A stretch of DNA of 64,000 nucleotides from Allolobophora icterica (lineage: Eukaryota; Annelida; Clitellata; Crassiclitellata; Lumbricidae), in the NCBI GenBank assembly GCA_963556255.1, contig OY744610.1:15201339-15265338 (forward strand), read 5' to 3'. A model generated the notes under the pieces. It was given only the letters and a program-made list of their open reading frames with translations, ran no database searches and was not told where the DNA came from. The position numbers were made by a program, and so were the translations under genes. Positions 44,266 to 56,091 of the stretch are shown here, piece after piece; within the stretch, counting starts at the first letter, position 1; every line of letters begins with the position of its first letter.

Positions 44266-47160
44266 ATGATGGACTATGCACGTAAATCGAATGAAGAAAT
44301 GGCATCCTGTTTCATCACTGGCACTTGCCAATTGATTCCAACATCGTTTTCTTTTGTTTCTGATAAAATGCATGACATATTCATGACACCGATCCCTGTA
44401 CCAAAAGAATATTCGATATTGTGTGGCAGCTCTGCGGAGTTTTACATCCAACCGCTGAATACATGCATCAACGATACTGATACCTTGATATCTACGGCTG
44501 ATGAGCTGGCCTGTATTGGCGACTTTCCAGTGTTGCCAAGTGATATGAGTGGCCTAAAAGATAACATCAAGTGCTACAAGATTGAACCATACCATAAATA
44601 TCCAGGTTTTGTCCGATTACGAATTATGGGTGCAATGTGCTATAACTGGAAATACAAAAAGTACGAATTTAACCCAACAGCTCATTCAGATATCCACATC
44701 GGGCTAAATATAGCCTCTCTTGCAAACTCATGTTTTGTTCAGTCCAGTCGTATCACTGGTGAAAGCATGTTCCAGAACGTTGCTAGTGGTCCAGCAGTAA
44801 AATATCAAACAGAATCAAGCTTAAGTTTGGAATTTGATGCTGTCCGATGCCTATTTTGCCCTCAGTGGCCTACGGAAGCCAAAAATTGGCCTATTCGACT
44901 AAGAAAATACGGATGGCCGACGACTAATACAATCTTTGAGGTTGTAGAAAATGGATTTCATATTGTATACATTCAGCATCGTTCTTGCAAAGAAGATAAA
45001 GAACAGTGGAGATTATCATTTTCATGTGCAGAAGTAATTTTACTTCAAAGTTGTACACAAATTCAACAAATTGTCTATCACTTGCTGAGATTCTTCTGCA
45101 AGAGAGAATTGATAGAAAAAGATTGTCCGAAAGAGAATGAGATACTCTGTACGTATCATTTAAAAACGCTGATGTTATGGACTTGTGAAGAGATGTCACC
45201 TGAATGGTGGAATTCCTCTTCTGTTATTGCAATCTGTTGTGAGTTATTGAAAAAGCTTTCAGACTGGCTAAAGAGGAGATACTGTCCGCACTATTTTATT
45301 CCTGAGGCAAATTTATTTTGTGAACCATCGTCCTCGACCATGCGTGAAAAGACTTTAAGACGTCTTAATGAATTCCGCAATTCTGACATTCTTTGTCAAT
45401 GGTTCGTAGAAAATTACATACTGCCAATCATTCGTACACAAATTCCATTTTTGAGCGCAGGGAAAGTAGGCCTAGTACCAGACTTAATCGATTATATGCC
45501 GCCTCTTCTTGAATACCGGAAAGCGAGTGAAACAAAATCCTTGGAATTGACGTTTTCTTTCATATTCTCATTTTCTAATAAGATGTGTCGAGTCATATAT
45601 AAATGTGGGTTAAATTCTGGATTGCGTGGCAGCTTAAAAATTATACAATATACAACACATCTTATTTCGAAAGTACATAGTACAATATACAATATTCCAG
45701 CAACAGAGAAGGTCTTGTGTTTCAAGTACTATGACATTCTACTGTATATATTGCATACAGCATATGGTTTACGTTACGCAGAGATTTCGTGGAATAGCAG
45801 TCTCTTTGTGGATTTTGTCAAAGCAATATCGTTGCAACCTAACATAATAAGGTCTAAGTACCATAACTTTCCGAAAATGTACACAGAACAAAGCAGTCGG
45901 TTTCACTTTCTGCGTGCTCAGGATCTCATGCAAAATTTAACTGGATCAAACAGCCGTTCAGAATTTAAACTCCTGTCTCTCATGTCGAAACAGTTTCTTA
46001 GAAAAACTCTTGCGTACGATGATAGTAAACCAAATGGCATTACTTCTGCAGCCTTGGCCTATCTGGCTGCCCTCCATTTTGCCAGATCAGATTACCAACA
46101 AGCCAAAAGTTTCTGCTTGGCAATTCTTGCAGATAAGACTTTTCAAAAGGATAAGGAAACACTGAATGCAGGTTGTTTGTTGTTTATTGACGATATCGCA
46201 AGAATCGTTGGAATGTGTGTGCTTCACAAAAAGATTACTGAAAATAATCTTCATTGCATTGGCAGGCGGCTTTATCTTGATCTGCGTCTTTCACCATATG
46301 TGTTTGCTCATTACTTAATTGTATCATCTGCCAAAGGAATATCACAAAATGTATATTTTTATAATGATTTGCTAAAATCAGAATTTCCGATGGACGAATA
46401 TTTGAAGAATTTGTTGAAACGAAAATATATTGTTTCGATGACGTCAGGATGTGATTTCAATGACTTCAAACAGATGGTTTATTGCAGAACCGATTCAATG
46501 ACAGAAACAGAGTCAACAAATATGAATTCTTTTACAGTTACAGAAACTGTAATTGATGCTCTAATGGAAATTGCTTTAGAAAAAATGATATTATTTTACA
46601 ATGTTATTCAAAAAGACTTTGGAATCCAGTGCAACACAGGTGACTGCTATCGTGCTTTGTACCTTTACAAATGTCAGCAATACCATGAAGTATTGCGTTT
46701 ATGTGAAAGAATTCTCAATAAGCCTGATCTTCAAAGTGAATTGAAGGAGTTTGCTTTTGCGAATGTTTTGGTGATACCACCGCTTGACGCCTTTTTTGAT
46801 AGAAATGTACAGGCGTTGCTTGGGTTTCACACACTCTTTTATTATTTATCACCGATGAATGATGACTTGCCTAAGTTTGAGGTAACTGTCAATTCAACGT
46901 TTGAACACTCTTTTGTTAGAGATGTGCGTGCTAATAGGAGTGAACTCTCAGTGTGTCTTTTCAATTCTTACCTCAATAAATGTTACTATTTTCTTGGAAG
47001 ACATTTTCTTGCAAGATATTTGAGACTCAGATGTTTCATCGACTGTAATCTTTCGTATTCAGAATCAGTGACTGAATTTGTTAACATGAAATGTAATCTT
47101 CCGTTTGAACATTTTATTCGCAAGTATTTTCTGCAAAAGCTTCGCGTTATTGAAACATAA
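44266..47160 (+). CDS. Mab-21/cGAS-like protein copy 3 (964 residues)
   Basis: Intact. Numbered from ATG 44266, which aligns with the copy 4 start (MMDY-RKSNEEMAS against MTDY-VRSDEEMAS): GSS at 54-56 and a D-x-D pair at D70/D72. Here the preceding residue is Asn (CINDTD) rather than the Gly of the other copies. The D-x-V acid follows in EFDAVRCLFCPQWP. The Mab-21 lobe continues with GWPTT, NGFHIV, a QWRLSFS-AE block, YHLKTLMLW and YFIPEANLF. The C-terminal third has LMQNLTGSN, a TPR-like DCYRALYLYKCQQYHEVLRL and GRHFLARYLRLRC. Closest to copy 4, with which it also shares about 200 bp of 3' flank. ATTAAA at 47228 is a possible polyA signal. Enzymatic activity is not shown. Confidence 0.87.
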   Translation: MMDYARKSNEEMASCFITGTCQLIPTSFSFVSDKMHDIFMTPIPVPKEYSILCGSSAEFYIQPLNTCINDTDTLISTADELACIGDFPVLPSDMSGLKDNIKCYKIEPYHKYPGFVRLRIMGAMCYNWKYKKYEFNPTAHSDIHIGLNIASLANSCFVQSSRITGESMFQNVASGPAVKYQTESSLSLEFDAVRCLFCPQWPTEAKNWPIRLRKYGWPTTNTIFEVVENGFHIVYIQHRSCKEDKEQWRLSFSCAEVILLQSCTQIQQIVYHLLRFFCKRELIEKDCPKENEILCTYHLKTLMLWTCEEMSPEWWNSSSVIAICCELLKKLSDWLKRRYCPHYFIPEANLFCEPSSSTMREKTLRRLNEFRNSDILCQWFVENYILPIIRTQIPFLSAGKVGLVPDLIDYMPPLLEYRKASETKSLELTFSFIFSFSNKMCRVIYKCGLNSGLRGSLKIIQYTTHLISKVHSTIYNIPATEKVLCFKYYDILLYILHTAYGLRYAEISWNSSLFVDFVKAISLQPNIIRSKYHNFPKMYTEQSSRFHFLRAQDLMQNLTGSNSRSEFKLLSLMSKQFLRKTLAYDDSKPNGITSAALAYLAALHFARSDYQQAKSFCLAILADKTFQKDKETLNAGCLLFIDDIARIVGMCVLHKKITENNLHCIGRRLYLDLRLSPYVFAHYLIVSSAKGISQNVYFYNDLLKSEFPMDEYLKNLLKRKYIVSMTSGCDFNDFKQMVYCRTDSMTETESTNMNSFTVTETVIDALMEIALEKMILFYNVIQKDFGIQCNTGDCYRALYLYKCQQYHEVLRLCERILNKPDLQSELKEFAFANVLVIPPLDAFFDRNVQALLGFHTLFYYLSPMNDDLPKFEVTVNSTFEHSFVRDVRANRSELSVCLFNSYLNKCYYFLGRHFLARYLRLRCFIDCNLSYSESVTEFVNMKCNLPFEHFIRKYFLQKLRVIET

Positions 47161-47360
47161 TTCGAGTTTTATTGTATCAGTTACCAAATTCTGATTTGGT
47201 GTGAATTTAGTTTTTGTGAAATCTGAGATTAAAGAATGAAATTTAGTTCTGGTTCGTTACGTGACCCGGCTTAGGATATCGGTGTTTTAGCGTGGAGGTC
47301 GAAACTACCCCAGATTTGTTTTCACTGTGGGAATTCGAAACTCAGACCTTAGCCGTATTC
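47161..47360. repeat. 3' flank shared with copy 4
   Basis: TTCGAG, GTTACGTGACCCGGCT, TTAGCGTGGAG and a TTCACTGTGGG block recur in order after copy 4 (60022-60240). This shows that the duplication unit extended past the stop codon. Confidence 0.75.
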
Positions 47361-47421
47361 CAACTTCATAGAAACTCCGTAGGATTACGACGCCTCTGTG
47401 TCTTTGATGAGTAATTAGTAA

Positions 47422-47490
47422 TTTATATAGCGCCGGTGTATAATGCACAAGGCACCAACAGATGGCGCACTAAAGCTAAGCCGTAATCAG
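47422..47490. repeat. Dispersed short repeat (SINE-like)
   Basis: ATATAGCGCCGGTGTATAAT, GCACAAGGCACCAACAGATG and CTAAGCCGTAATC recur at 61250-61315. A weaker copy is at 48548-48600. Gene-free; type unknown. Confidence 0.6.
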
Positions 47491-50400
47491 ACAGAGAGAG
47501 AGGGAAAGAGAGATAGAGAGTGAGAGTCAGAGACAGAGAGAAAGAGAGAGAGACAGGCTATGATGCAAAGAGACAGAGAGAAAACCAGAGAGGTGACCGT
47601 CAAGACTGTATTCACTGCGCATGAGAGTCTCGTCCGACTGGTCGATTAGCCTACGGTCTCTTTATAACACTTTGCTAAATATTAATGAACGATGTTGGCA
47701 GTTAGAATTTAAGTAGATTCCTTTATACAAAACAACCTGAAACGGAAGATGATGCAGTCACAATATTATGTTATCGAATGTCATTAATTCTTCTCAATCA
47801 TTAAAATCTTGCAACTGGAGGAAGGGCTAAACAATAAGACACAATCAAGAGCGTTGTTCTTGTTCACCGAAAACCACGTCGATATTAAAAAATACTTCCA
47901 CTCAGGAAGTAACTTTGTCCATCACAACAAAAAAAGGAAATAAAACGTTTTTGCTACGTATAATCAATTAAGCGACTTCAACACTTTTGAGCCAACAGCC
48001 GAAGTTATCGAAACACTCAGAATAGAGACTTCGTAGAGATGCCGATGAGAGTATATCTCCTTTGTTATAGTTTTGTGGCAGAAAATATGTATTAACAGCG
48101 TTCAGGTTCATTTCAACTAAAATAGAGCTACAATGTTAGCATGTCTTCTGGAACCATGTAAACTTGCTTGTCATGAAAATACACAGTCTGCTGAAAATGG
48201 CCATCGATTTACCGGTAACACCAGCAGCCTGTGAGCGATGATTTTTTAGTTTGAAATTAATTAAAACATATTATTTTACGAAGCAGTAGTCTGTCATTCG
48301 TTTAAGCAGTTTAGTAATGCTGTCAATGGAATCTGTTCGTGTAGAGTCGGCTTTGATTTCAGCTGAATTAGCGACAAACACGATTAGGGGACACTAATGA
48401 AGTTTGGCCAAGAACATGCGCAGCCTTATAACTCTATAACACAGCATGCATTGTTACAGTACTGTTGTAGCATTGTTTCCACTATAGCATGTACAGAGTA
48501 GGCTCTACTTCGAAGGACAGTGTTTCAATGATTATAATCCAACCTAAGGACTTCCATAGCGCCACTGTTATAATGTTGAAGGCATCAGTCGATGGTGAGT
48601 TTGGTCGATCAATTCTTTGATGTCATTCTGGTCTAAACTCTTTCTTATTGCATGTTCTTCGTAGTCTGGATTTTCGTTTATCTGATCTATCGCGGATTTT
48701 TCCAATGAATATTATGATTGTTGACTGCGATTTCACTTGTAGCGACCATCGATTATTTGTCTTCGGCATTGTTGCAACGGCGCTATATAAGTCATTAGAA
48801 CAGATTAGACGGTTACTCTCACCGACCGATCATTCCAGGATTAACTGTTGAGGTCAATGCATCCGAAAGATCAGATACTGACAAATGAATTCACAGGGCA
48901 CCGGTCGACGATGACCTTAGACCTTAGTCCTTCCACGCGCTGACAGCGCATCGGGCGACACAGCTCCTCCACACCACTCTATACTCCGCAGTCTTCTCAG
49001 CCTCCTCTCACGTCATTCCGCCGCCGTCCAAAACTAATCAAATCCTGAGTCATCTGCTTCTACCAATTCTCGGCCTATGACCTCATTGTGCGTTCATTGT
49101 AATCGGAAGTACTTCGATTGCCTTTTAAAGTCAAGTGGGATCGCTTGAACAGACTTTCAATCGACATCCTGAGATTAAGATCTGAAGGAAGTTCTTAATA
49201 ATATGGGTTTCCCAAGAGTGACAATTGGAATATTATTGACTGAGTGAATTATTAGAAAATCAACACCTCCTTTCTCTCTGGCAAGTGCTTATAAACCGCA
49301 TTTCAACAGACATGTGACGGTTTTACGCACAAGTTAAACCACTGCGAATAATCTTTTTAAGATACACCTTATTGGGAGAATCTTGTCTATTTCATACGGT
49401 ACAGTAAAGAGGCAGAGTGCATAGCAGCATGAGGTGCTTAATATGTTATCTTTATTCCTCAATTAATTACCGCAGTATAGGTCTACGGATTTAAAATGCT
49501 TGAGTCATACTAGAATAATTACTGTTTAACAGTGTCCAGTTTTGTTAGTTTTTCAATACGTAAAATACGCACTAAACGCTAAGTGCAGAAGAGTGGGAGC
49601 TGCGGATCTCCATTAGTAACATGGCTGGCTCTTATTGTTTTTTATTATTCGTTTATTATCATCACACGTTGTCAAACCGCATCATGGTACAAGACACAAG
49701 TTTAAAATGACAGAACGAAGTGTTGCTTGATTGTAAAGAGAAATGGAGAAACCAGATTCTAATTTGGAACACCGTAGAGAACTCTAGGACTAAAGTGAGT
49801 ATCGTCCTTGAAAGGCAGTGTAAAGTCGCTCGGGCGCGGACGGAGGCTAATCTGTCACGTGATTTTGGGCGTGAACATATCACGCTGTACCTGGTGCGGA
49901 TTCAGAGACACCGCCGACGTCTCCTTCGGTATTCTGCAGACGTTCTGTCCCGCCAATCAGGTGCTGCATGCAGCATTCGTGAGTCTTTTGTTGAGACTTC
50001 AGCCAAGTGCAGGCCTCTTGTGGAAGGCCACGCTCTGTTAGCAGCTCGATGTTGAAAACTAGAGCGGTTCACTTTATCTGTGCAGAGAGATAGCGTCACC
50101 TGATTAATATGGCTGAGGCCTGCTCTGTAGACAGCTCGGTATTAATAGCTTGAGCGGTTCACTTCTTCTTTGCACCGAGCTAGTAAAGCAAGAGACTTTA
50201 GCTTGGTCGTAGGCTTATATTTTGCGGATTAGATGAGAATGTTAAAAGTGCAAACGAAATAAAAGGAAACGGGAAACAGATTAGCGACAGGAAAAAGCAC
50301 AAAGAAGTAAGAATAAATCAAAGTTACGAAGCATTTAAAACTTTGTTAACCTTATTACGAAGCCCTTTTACGATACATGGAGGACGTAATATTTCAGCTC
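47490..50400. other. Intergenic, nothing recognised as genic
   Basis: A GA-rich stretch at 47490-47590, the weak dispersed repeat at 48548-48600, and a GGCGCTATATAA-containing repeat at 48779. A 111-codon frame at 49720-50055 is Arg-rich with no recognised family, and I do not call it. Confidence 0.4.
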
Positions 50401-50404
50401 ACAT

Positions 50405-51070
50405 GTAAGCTACAATGACAAATGAAGTGCAATTGTAAAAAATTTTAAAGATCGAGGAATCGATTTATTGTAGTGGCGATAGTGCGGATTGCTACTTTCC
50501 AAGATGGCCGCCAAAACACAAAAATATCTATGTCTCAGCTCGTAGATAAGCTACAATGACAAATGAAATGTCAAATGTAACATTTAGAGGTCAAGAAATC
50601 GATATATTGTTGTGGCGGTAGTGTGGGAACACAACTTTCTAAGATGGCGGCTAATATGGCCGCCAAAGCAAACATATGTATGTCTCCGATCGTAGGTAAG
50701 CTACAATGACAAATGAGGAATCAATTGTAACATTTTCAAGGTCAAGAATTCGATATATTGTAGTGGCGGTAGTGTGGAAATACTACTTTTTAAAATGGCT
50801 ACCAATATGGCAGCCAAAACACAAAAATATACATGTCTCAGCTCGTAGTCAGATTACAATGACAAATGAAGTGTCAATTGGTACATTTCCAAGGTCGAGG
50901 TATCGCAAATTGTACTGCCGATACTTTTGAAATACTACCATATGGCCGCCAAGGCACAAAAATATGTATATCTCGGCTCATAGATAAGCTACAATGACAA
51001 ATGGAGTGTCAACTGTAACATTTCCAAGGTCATGGAATCGATCTATCGTAGGCCTACTGGTAGTTGTAAC
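50405..51070. repeat. Tandem array, period about 145 bp, five units
   Basis: Units start at CTACAATGACAAATGA near 50410, 50551, 50701, 50853 and 50989. Each also has a CGATATATTGT-type block and an AAGATGG/ATGGCCGCCAA block. A partial inverted unit follows at 51075-51130 (GTGAGCTGAGACATACAT, then CTCCATCTTGG). Confidence 0.9.
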
Positions 51071-51428
51071 CGGCTTACCTGTGAGCTGAGACATACATAT
51101 TGTTGTTTCGGCGGCCTCCATCTTGGAAAGTAAACTCTCCGCAATTATGCAACTATTACAACTCAATTCCATGTAGATTCAACACTTGATTTATGATTGC
51201 AGGTCACGTATGAGCTCATATCTTAAAAATATATGTTTTCCTTAGGAAAGAAAAAATAACTACGTCGACGTCGAAGTGGGGTAAATTTTTTTGTACCATA
51301 GAAGTGGGGTATCTTTATTAATTCAAACTGACAAGTAGGCCTACGCAGTAAGATTACATCGAAACATGACAGTACAATCAAGATCTAATTTAAAGACACT
51401 GTTCGGCAGCCATGCAAGGCGCCGCCGT

Positions 51429-51500
51429 AGGGGGTTACAGGTATCGAACCGCCATCTAATGCTCTCCTGGCCATACGTGTTACCATTATTCTATCCCCCT
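51429..51500 (-). tRNA. tRNA-like pseudogene or SINE head
   Basis: 72 nt on the minus strand. The first seven and last seven bases can pair at six of seven positions (AGGGGGA with ACCCCCT). A-box-like TAGAATAATGG and B-box-like GGTTCGATACC are spaced as in a tRNA. The anticodon and T stems do not pair well, so it is not a functional tRNA. Confidence 0.35.
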
Positions 51501-51517
51501 CCTGATATAGATAGACT

Positions 51518-53528
51518 CAGGGGCGTAGCTAGCTTTTCATGGGCCCGGGTGCAGGATGTTCCGCATGGGCCCCTGTTTGGCCTTGTAAGGCTTGTAGCCT
51601 TGTGTTCTTACCAGTACTGTCAGGGATTTTGTGTGCATGCCACCCGCCACATGCCTAAATCAAGGTATTAGATCACACTGATAAAATTGCATAACATATC
51701 GCTAAGAGGTAAACGTTCGCTTTAGCGTATTTAATTATTGGCAGGATTTCGGAAAAATGAATAGCGTATTTAATTATTTAATCCACCTTCCAGCTTCTAG
51801 TTTACTTTAATATTACACATTTTAATCGTTCATCCATCCAGCTTCCACTTTTAGCTCATTTTCATCGCAAATCCAGCTTCTATTTTAAGTTTTACACTAT
51901 GAAATGTTTTCATCGCTCATCCACGGCAATGATATCGGCGTTAAACGATTATAGTTTCATCGCAATTCCAACTTCTAGTTTCCGACTTATTATGTAATAT
52001 TTTCATCATTTATCCAGCTACTAGTTTCAATACTATTTTCATCAATCATCCAACTTCTATTTTGAGTTATATTTTCATCAGTCATCACAATTGCTGACAA
52101 CTATCCACTATAAGAGTGTACATATAATGAACGCACGTAACGTGGAGGACTAGGCCTACCTTCTTTGCACATCCAGCTTCTCATTTGATCTCCATTTTCA
52201 TCGCTAATCCAACTTTCCAGTTTGACTTATATTTTCATCGCTAATCCAACTTCCAGTTTGATTTCTATTTTCATCGTTTATAGAGCTTCCAATAATTAAA
52301 TACGCTAAAGCGAACGTGGACATTTCGTCCAATAATTAAATACGCTAAAACGAACGTTTACCAAAGCGATATACAGATAAATCAAAGATATAAATAAGAC
52401 AATAAACAAAATTAGTTATTCTATTTACTAACATCACTGTAGGCCTACTAGTATTACTATGCTGTTTGTGTACTGCCTACAAAAACTAAACAATTACTTT
52501 TCATGTTTAAGGATGCAAAACAACTCATTCACAGAATAAACATGAATGCTGTAAGAATGAGACGGATAAATCACAATGTTATAATTTCCGTTATTTCTCA
52601 ATCAGATTTAACACATGTCACTTTGCATACTTGCATTGCATGCAGTGACTCAGACTTATTCACTTATACTACTAGTACTTAAAACAATGCCATGGCATTA
52701 TAGAGTTTTCTTTCTAGCCTTTTGTTCAGCAAAAATGCAAATCATCCTTGCACGCTGTACAGTCTGTTGTCGGTACCGATCCAGTTCCAGACATTGCCAT
52801 TGCCGAGTCAGCCTTAGCATGGCCTTAGCATTTTTACATCATGGCCTTAGTGACAATGAAACTGGAAATATTTGGCAATTTCTTTGATTCTGTTGCAATC
52901 TGTTAACGTCGTTTACAATTCCCAAATCCGCCTAGGCCTAAATGTTTTGATGTAATACTCGTATTACGTCTTGCAGACATATAGTGTTTCATACAATACA
53001 GTTTAAACTTTAACAGTCTGAAATTTTATTTCACGCAAAACGGCATCAGATTTTCATTTAGCTAATTCACTTCATTTTCGTGAATGGGCTGGTGCCCTGC
53101 GCTTGGCCTTCGAGTGGCGCTTTAGAAGGTTAGAGATTACGATTACGATTTCTCAACTTAAAACTGCATTACTACTAACAATCTTTATTATCACTCACAT
53201 AATTTGTGCACATAAACTCTGACGTCATTATACAATGTGAAAGTCCTCACTCGAGACGCCAAAAAAACAAGGTAAAAGGCGTTCAGTACCGTGGCTGGCA
53301 GCTGGTTATGTTAAGCAAGTAAGGTAATTGAGTGTGTCGACTGTCTAAGCATTAGAACATCACAACTACTAGACCTGTCACCAAATAAGCAGTAATGTGA
53401 ATTAGATTAATTGTAAAACGAAACTTTCAACTGTGGTTATACAAAATTGTCTGGTGTCTCTGTGGGCCCCTGGAGGTCGTGGGCCCGGGTGCCTTGCACC
53501 CCCTGCACATATGGTAGCTACGCCCCTG
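51518..53528. mobile_element. Non-autonomous hAT element (2,011 bp)
   Basis: Ends CAGGGGCGTAGCTAGC and CAGGGGCGTAGCTACC (inverted) match at 15 of 16. A perfect 8-bp duplication GATAGACT flanks it (51510-51517, 53529-53536). There is no transposase. A second inverted-repeat unit is nested inside. Confidence 0.92.
51696..52372. mobile_element. Nested inverted-repeat element with internal tandem repeat
   Basis: Arms of about 45 bp (51696-51741 and 52329-52372) match with few differences: GGTAAACGTTCG, TTTAGCGTATTTAATTATTG. A third copy of the arm end is at 52288-52316. Between them is a degenerate repeat of CATCCAGCTTC and TTTTCATCG-type units. No clear target duplication. Confidence 0.7.
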
Positions 53529-53559
53529 GATAGACTTGTGTATCATGCCGTCCAGTCCA

Positions 53560-53643
53560 GTCCAGCCGTGGCTGGACTGGGAGCGCACCTGAGTAGATAT
53601 CTTGAAGGAGCGCTATATAAATTTTCAGAATGAATGAATGAAT
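53560..53643 (+). mobile_element. LINE 3' tail copy
   Basis: Encodes the last residues of the LINE (AVAGLGAHLSRYLEGALYKF plus SE and a stop), then (TGAA)n. Matches 9956-10035 and 34226-34312. It lies directly after the hAT element's target duplication. Confidence 0.75.
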
Positions 53644-55790
53644 GTGTTGACTATTTATGTATTTATGGTGTGCATCGATTCGATTTTCAGATAATGTTTA
53701 TTTCGTTGAATATTTCGAATTAGGTTAATAATTTAATATTTTAATATAACATTAAAAGTCGAGTATTACCTGGAACAAATAACCCAAACTATTGAGACAA
53801 ATCCTAAAACTACTGGGACATTAGTTTGTCCCACTAGCTATTCATTTAAAATATGCCCGGAGAACAGATGAGTTTATAGGATGGGTCAGATAGCCGACGT
53901 AATTCAGGAGGCAACTGTTTATTCTGTCTTAGAAAAGCGGGATAAGGTACTTCAGTCCAATAAGTTGGGAAGGGATACCTCGCACCCGAAGATTACACCG
54001 AGGTCAAAATTTAATAATTGATAAGCACCTTTCAATAATTCTGACTCGAATCTTCGACGACGCAGCCATGTACATTTCTGTAACAGGACCTGTTGAATGA
54101 AATCCGTCCTATGAAATGTAATTATGAATTTATTTTCCATTTCAAAACAATGTAGGACTACTGTTGCAAGTATCAACGCAATCTTAACTTTCCTAGGACG
54201 GAGTATGGTAAATAATTACTCAAGCGGTGTTTGGATGCTGATTGCGGAGCAACTTCTATGTAAGTAGGCCTATAATTTGTCGTTCCATGTTCTGACAAGT
54301 TTCCACTGATCACAATGTACAACCACCACATTTTCATGTTGTGGGAAAAATTATTCTCATCCCAAAGTGTCCATGCGTAGAGAAATTCCTCACTAGCAAA
54401 GACAGACGCGAAGCACATCCGGATGATCGGATCCGGACATTTACGCTACGCAGTTCTACGCGCGTAAGTTTTCCACAGCACCCTGATCTTACCATCTAGG
54501 AAGTTTTTGTGACCGAACTCTGTCTTGACCAAAACAGTAACATAATAGCTGACTAATACTATAGCTATACATGTACATTCTATAAGGGTGCACCAACCAA
54601 GTAAACATTTATAGAATGTTTTGTCCTCCAGAACTTTAAAGAAACACCAAAACAAAGGTTAAAGAATTTCGCACTCTGGAGCGAACAAATTTTTAACCTC
54701 TTTTTGGACCAGATCAGTTGAAAAGTGTCCTATGTACCCCCACCTGTCAAGCAAGATCGCTGCCTCTGAGCCTGTCACTGACTTAGTTACATAAATTATT
54801 TTGGCGGTATGGTTGAACTAATTATGCCATGTTTCCAAACTTCTGTTCAGGACTTAAATAGGGATATGTATATTGTATAATGATAGAAAGCAAATTTGGT
54901 AAAATAAAGCGGCACATGCTCTAAAATGCGTTGTCGGCTGGGACACCACCCGGACCCCGCTGGGGGAGCTTACGACGCTCGTTCAGACCCCCAAGTCGTG
55001 GCCGGCTTTGTCCCAATAGTCAAAATCCCTTAAAATGTTAAAATGTGCGCTTCCTGTTATGCACCTCTTGCAATCTCTGCCTAGGTCTTTCGCTGAAGGC
55101 TTAAAATTTTCTTTTCAACGAGTACATAAATTATACATGCCGGGAATACCCAACATGGGTAACTAATCAGGTTACCCTACTTAACAGGGTGACCTGTTTG
55201 ATCCTCGAGCCAGGAAAAGCAAAGATCGCAGTGAGAACAAATTTGTCGTTTAATGTCAGAGGCAGAGAAAGAATATAATAATAATAATTTGAGACTGAAT
55301 TTGTTTTTTCTTAATAAACCGTTCATATTTGACATCGACAACTAGCTCCTACGGAACTTCAGCCGGAGTTTATCGACCTACTTGTGACATTGTTCTCAAA
55401 GAGCGGTTCAAATGGTCAGACCTGATGACATTCTTTTCTTAACTCAGAAAGGAAAAATTTTCAAATCTACGAACCTTAGCTTTAAAAGTGTCTGTGTTAT
55501 TCGCATCAGTTTCATCAACAAAGATTTTCAACTATGAAGATAAACATATCCAAGTACAGACCACAGTTAAATGACCTAAACTTGAACTCAAACTGCGAAT
55601 TGTAGCCTTAGCAATGACTCCGGATTATGAGAAACTTGTTAATTCATGCTCACCGTTGCATACTTCTCACAAGTAACAGCCAAAGTATATTTAATATATT
55701 ATAAATAAGTAAACTTATTTTCCTGTTAGTCGTTGTTAAAAGTTAAAATTTGTTACCCGGCCCTCCGAATTTTTTTGACGTTTAATATGG
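53644..55790. other. Intergenic, nothing recognised
   Basis: No ORF, terminal repeat or known RNA found. Confidence 0.4.
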
Positions 55791-56083
55791 CTCAATGTGC
55801 AAAAAGTTAGAGTCAGAAGCTTGGTACTACCATCGGATAGATGGTTTATTGAACGTACGTTGTCTTCTAAACACCGTCGGTCTCGAATGTAACTGAGGAA
55901 GGTGATTGTTAGCATTTGATATGGGTGATAACTAGAATCTGAAACACTTCTTCTGCTGACAATGATTACAACAATGATGATAATGATGATGATTACGATG
56001 GTTTTGATTATGATGATTATTGTGCTGATGATAAAGATGCCTATGATGAAGGTAATTATGACGATAATGGTGTTCATGAAGCT
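55791..56083. repeat. Upstream flank shared with copy 3
   Basis: TCGAATGTAACTGAGGAAGG, GATTGTTAGCATTTGATA, one diverged 18-bp unit (GGTGATAACTAGAATCTG), CTTCTGCTGAC and a GAT-rich tract correspond in order to 43280-44235. Confidence 0.7.
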
Positions 56084-56091
56084 GATGATAC

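Noticed and set aside
49720..50055. Arg-rich 111-residue frame
   Set aside because: Overlapping frames of similar length on both strands, no family recognised.
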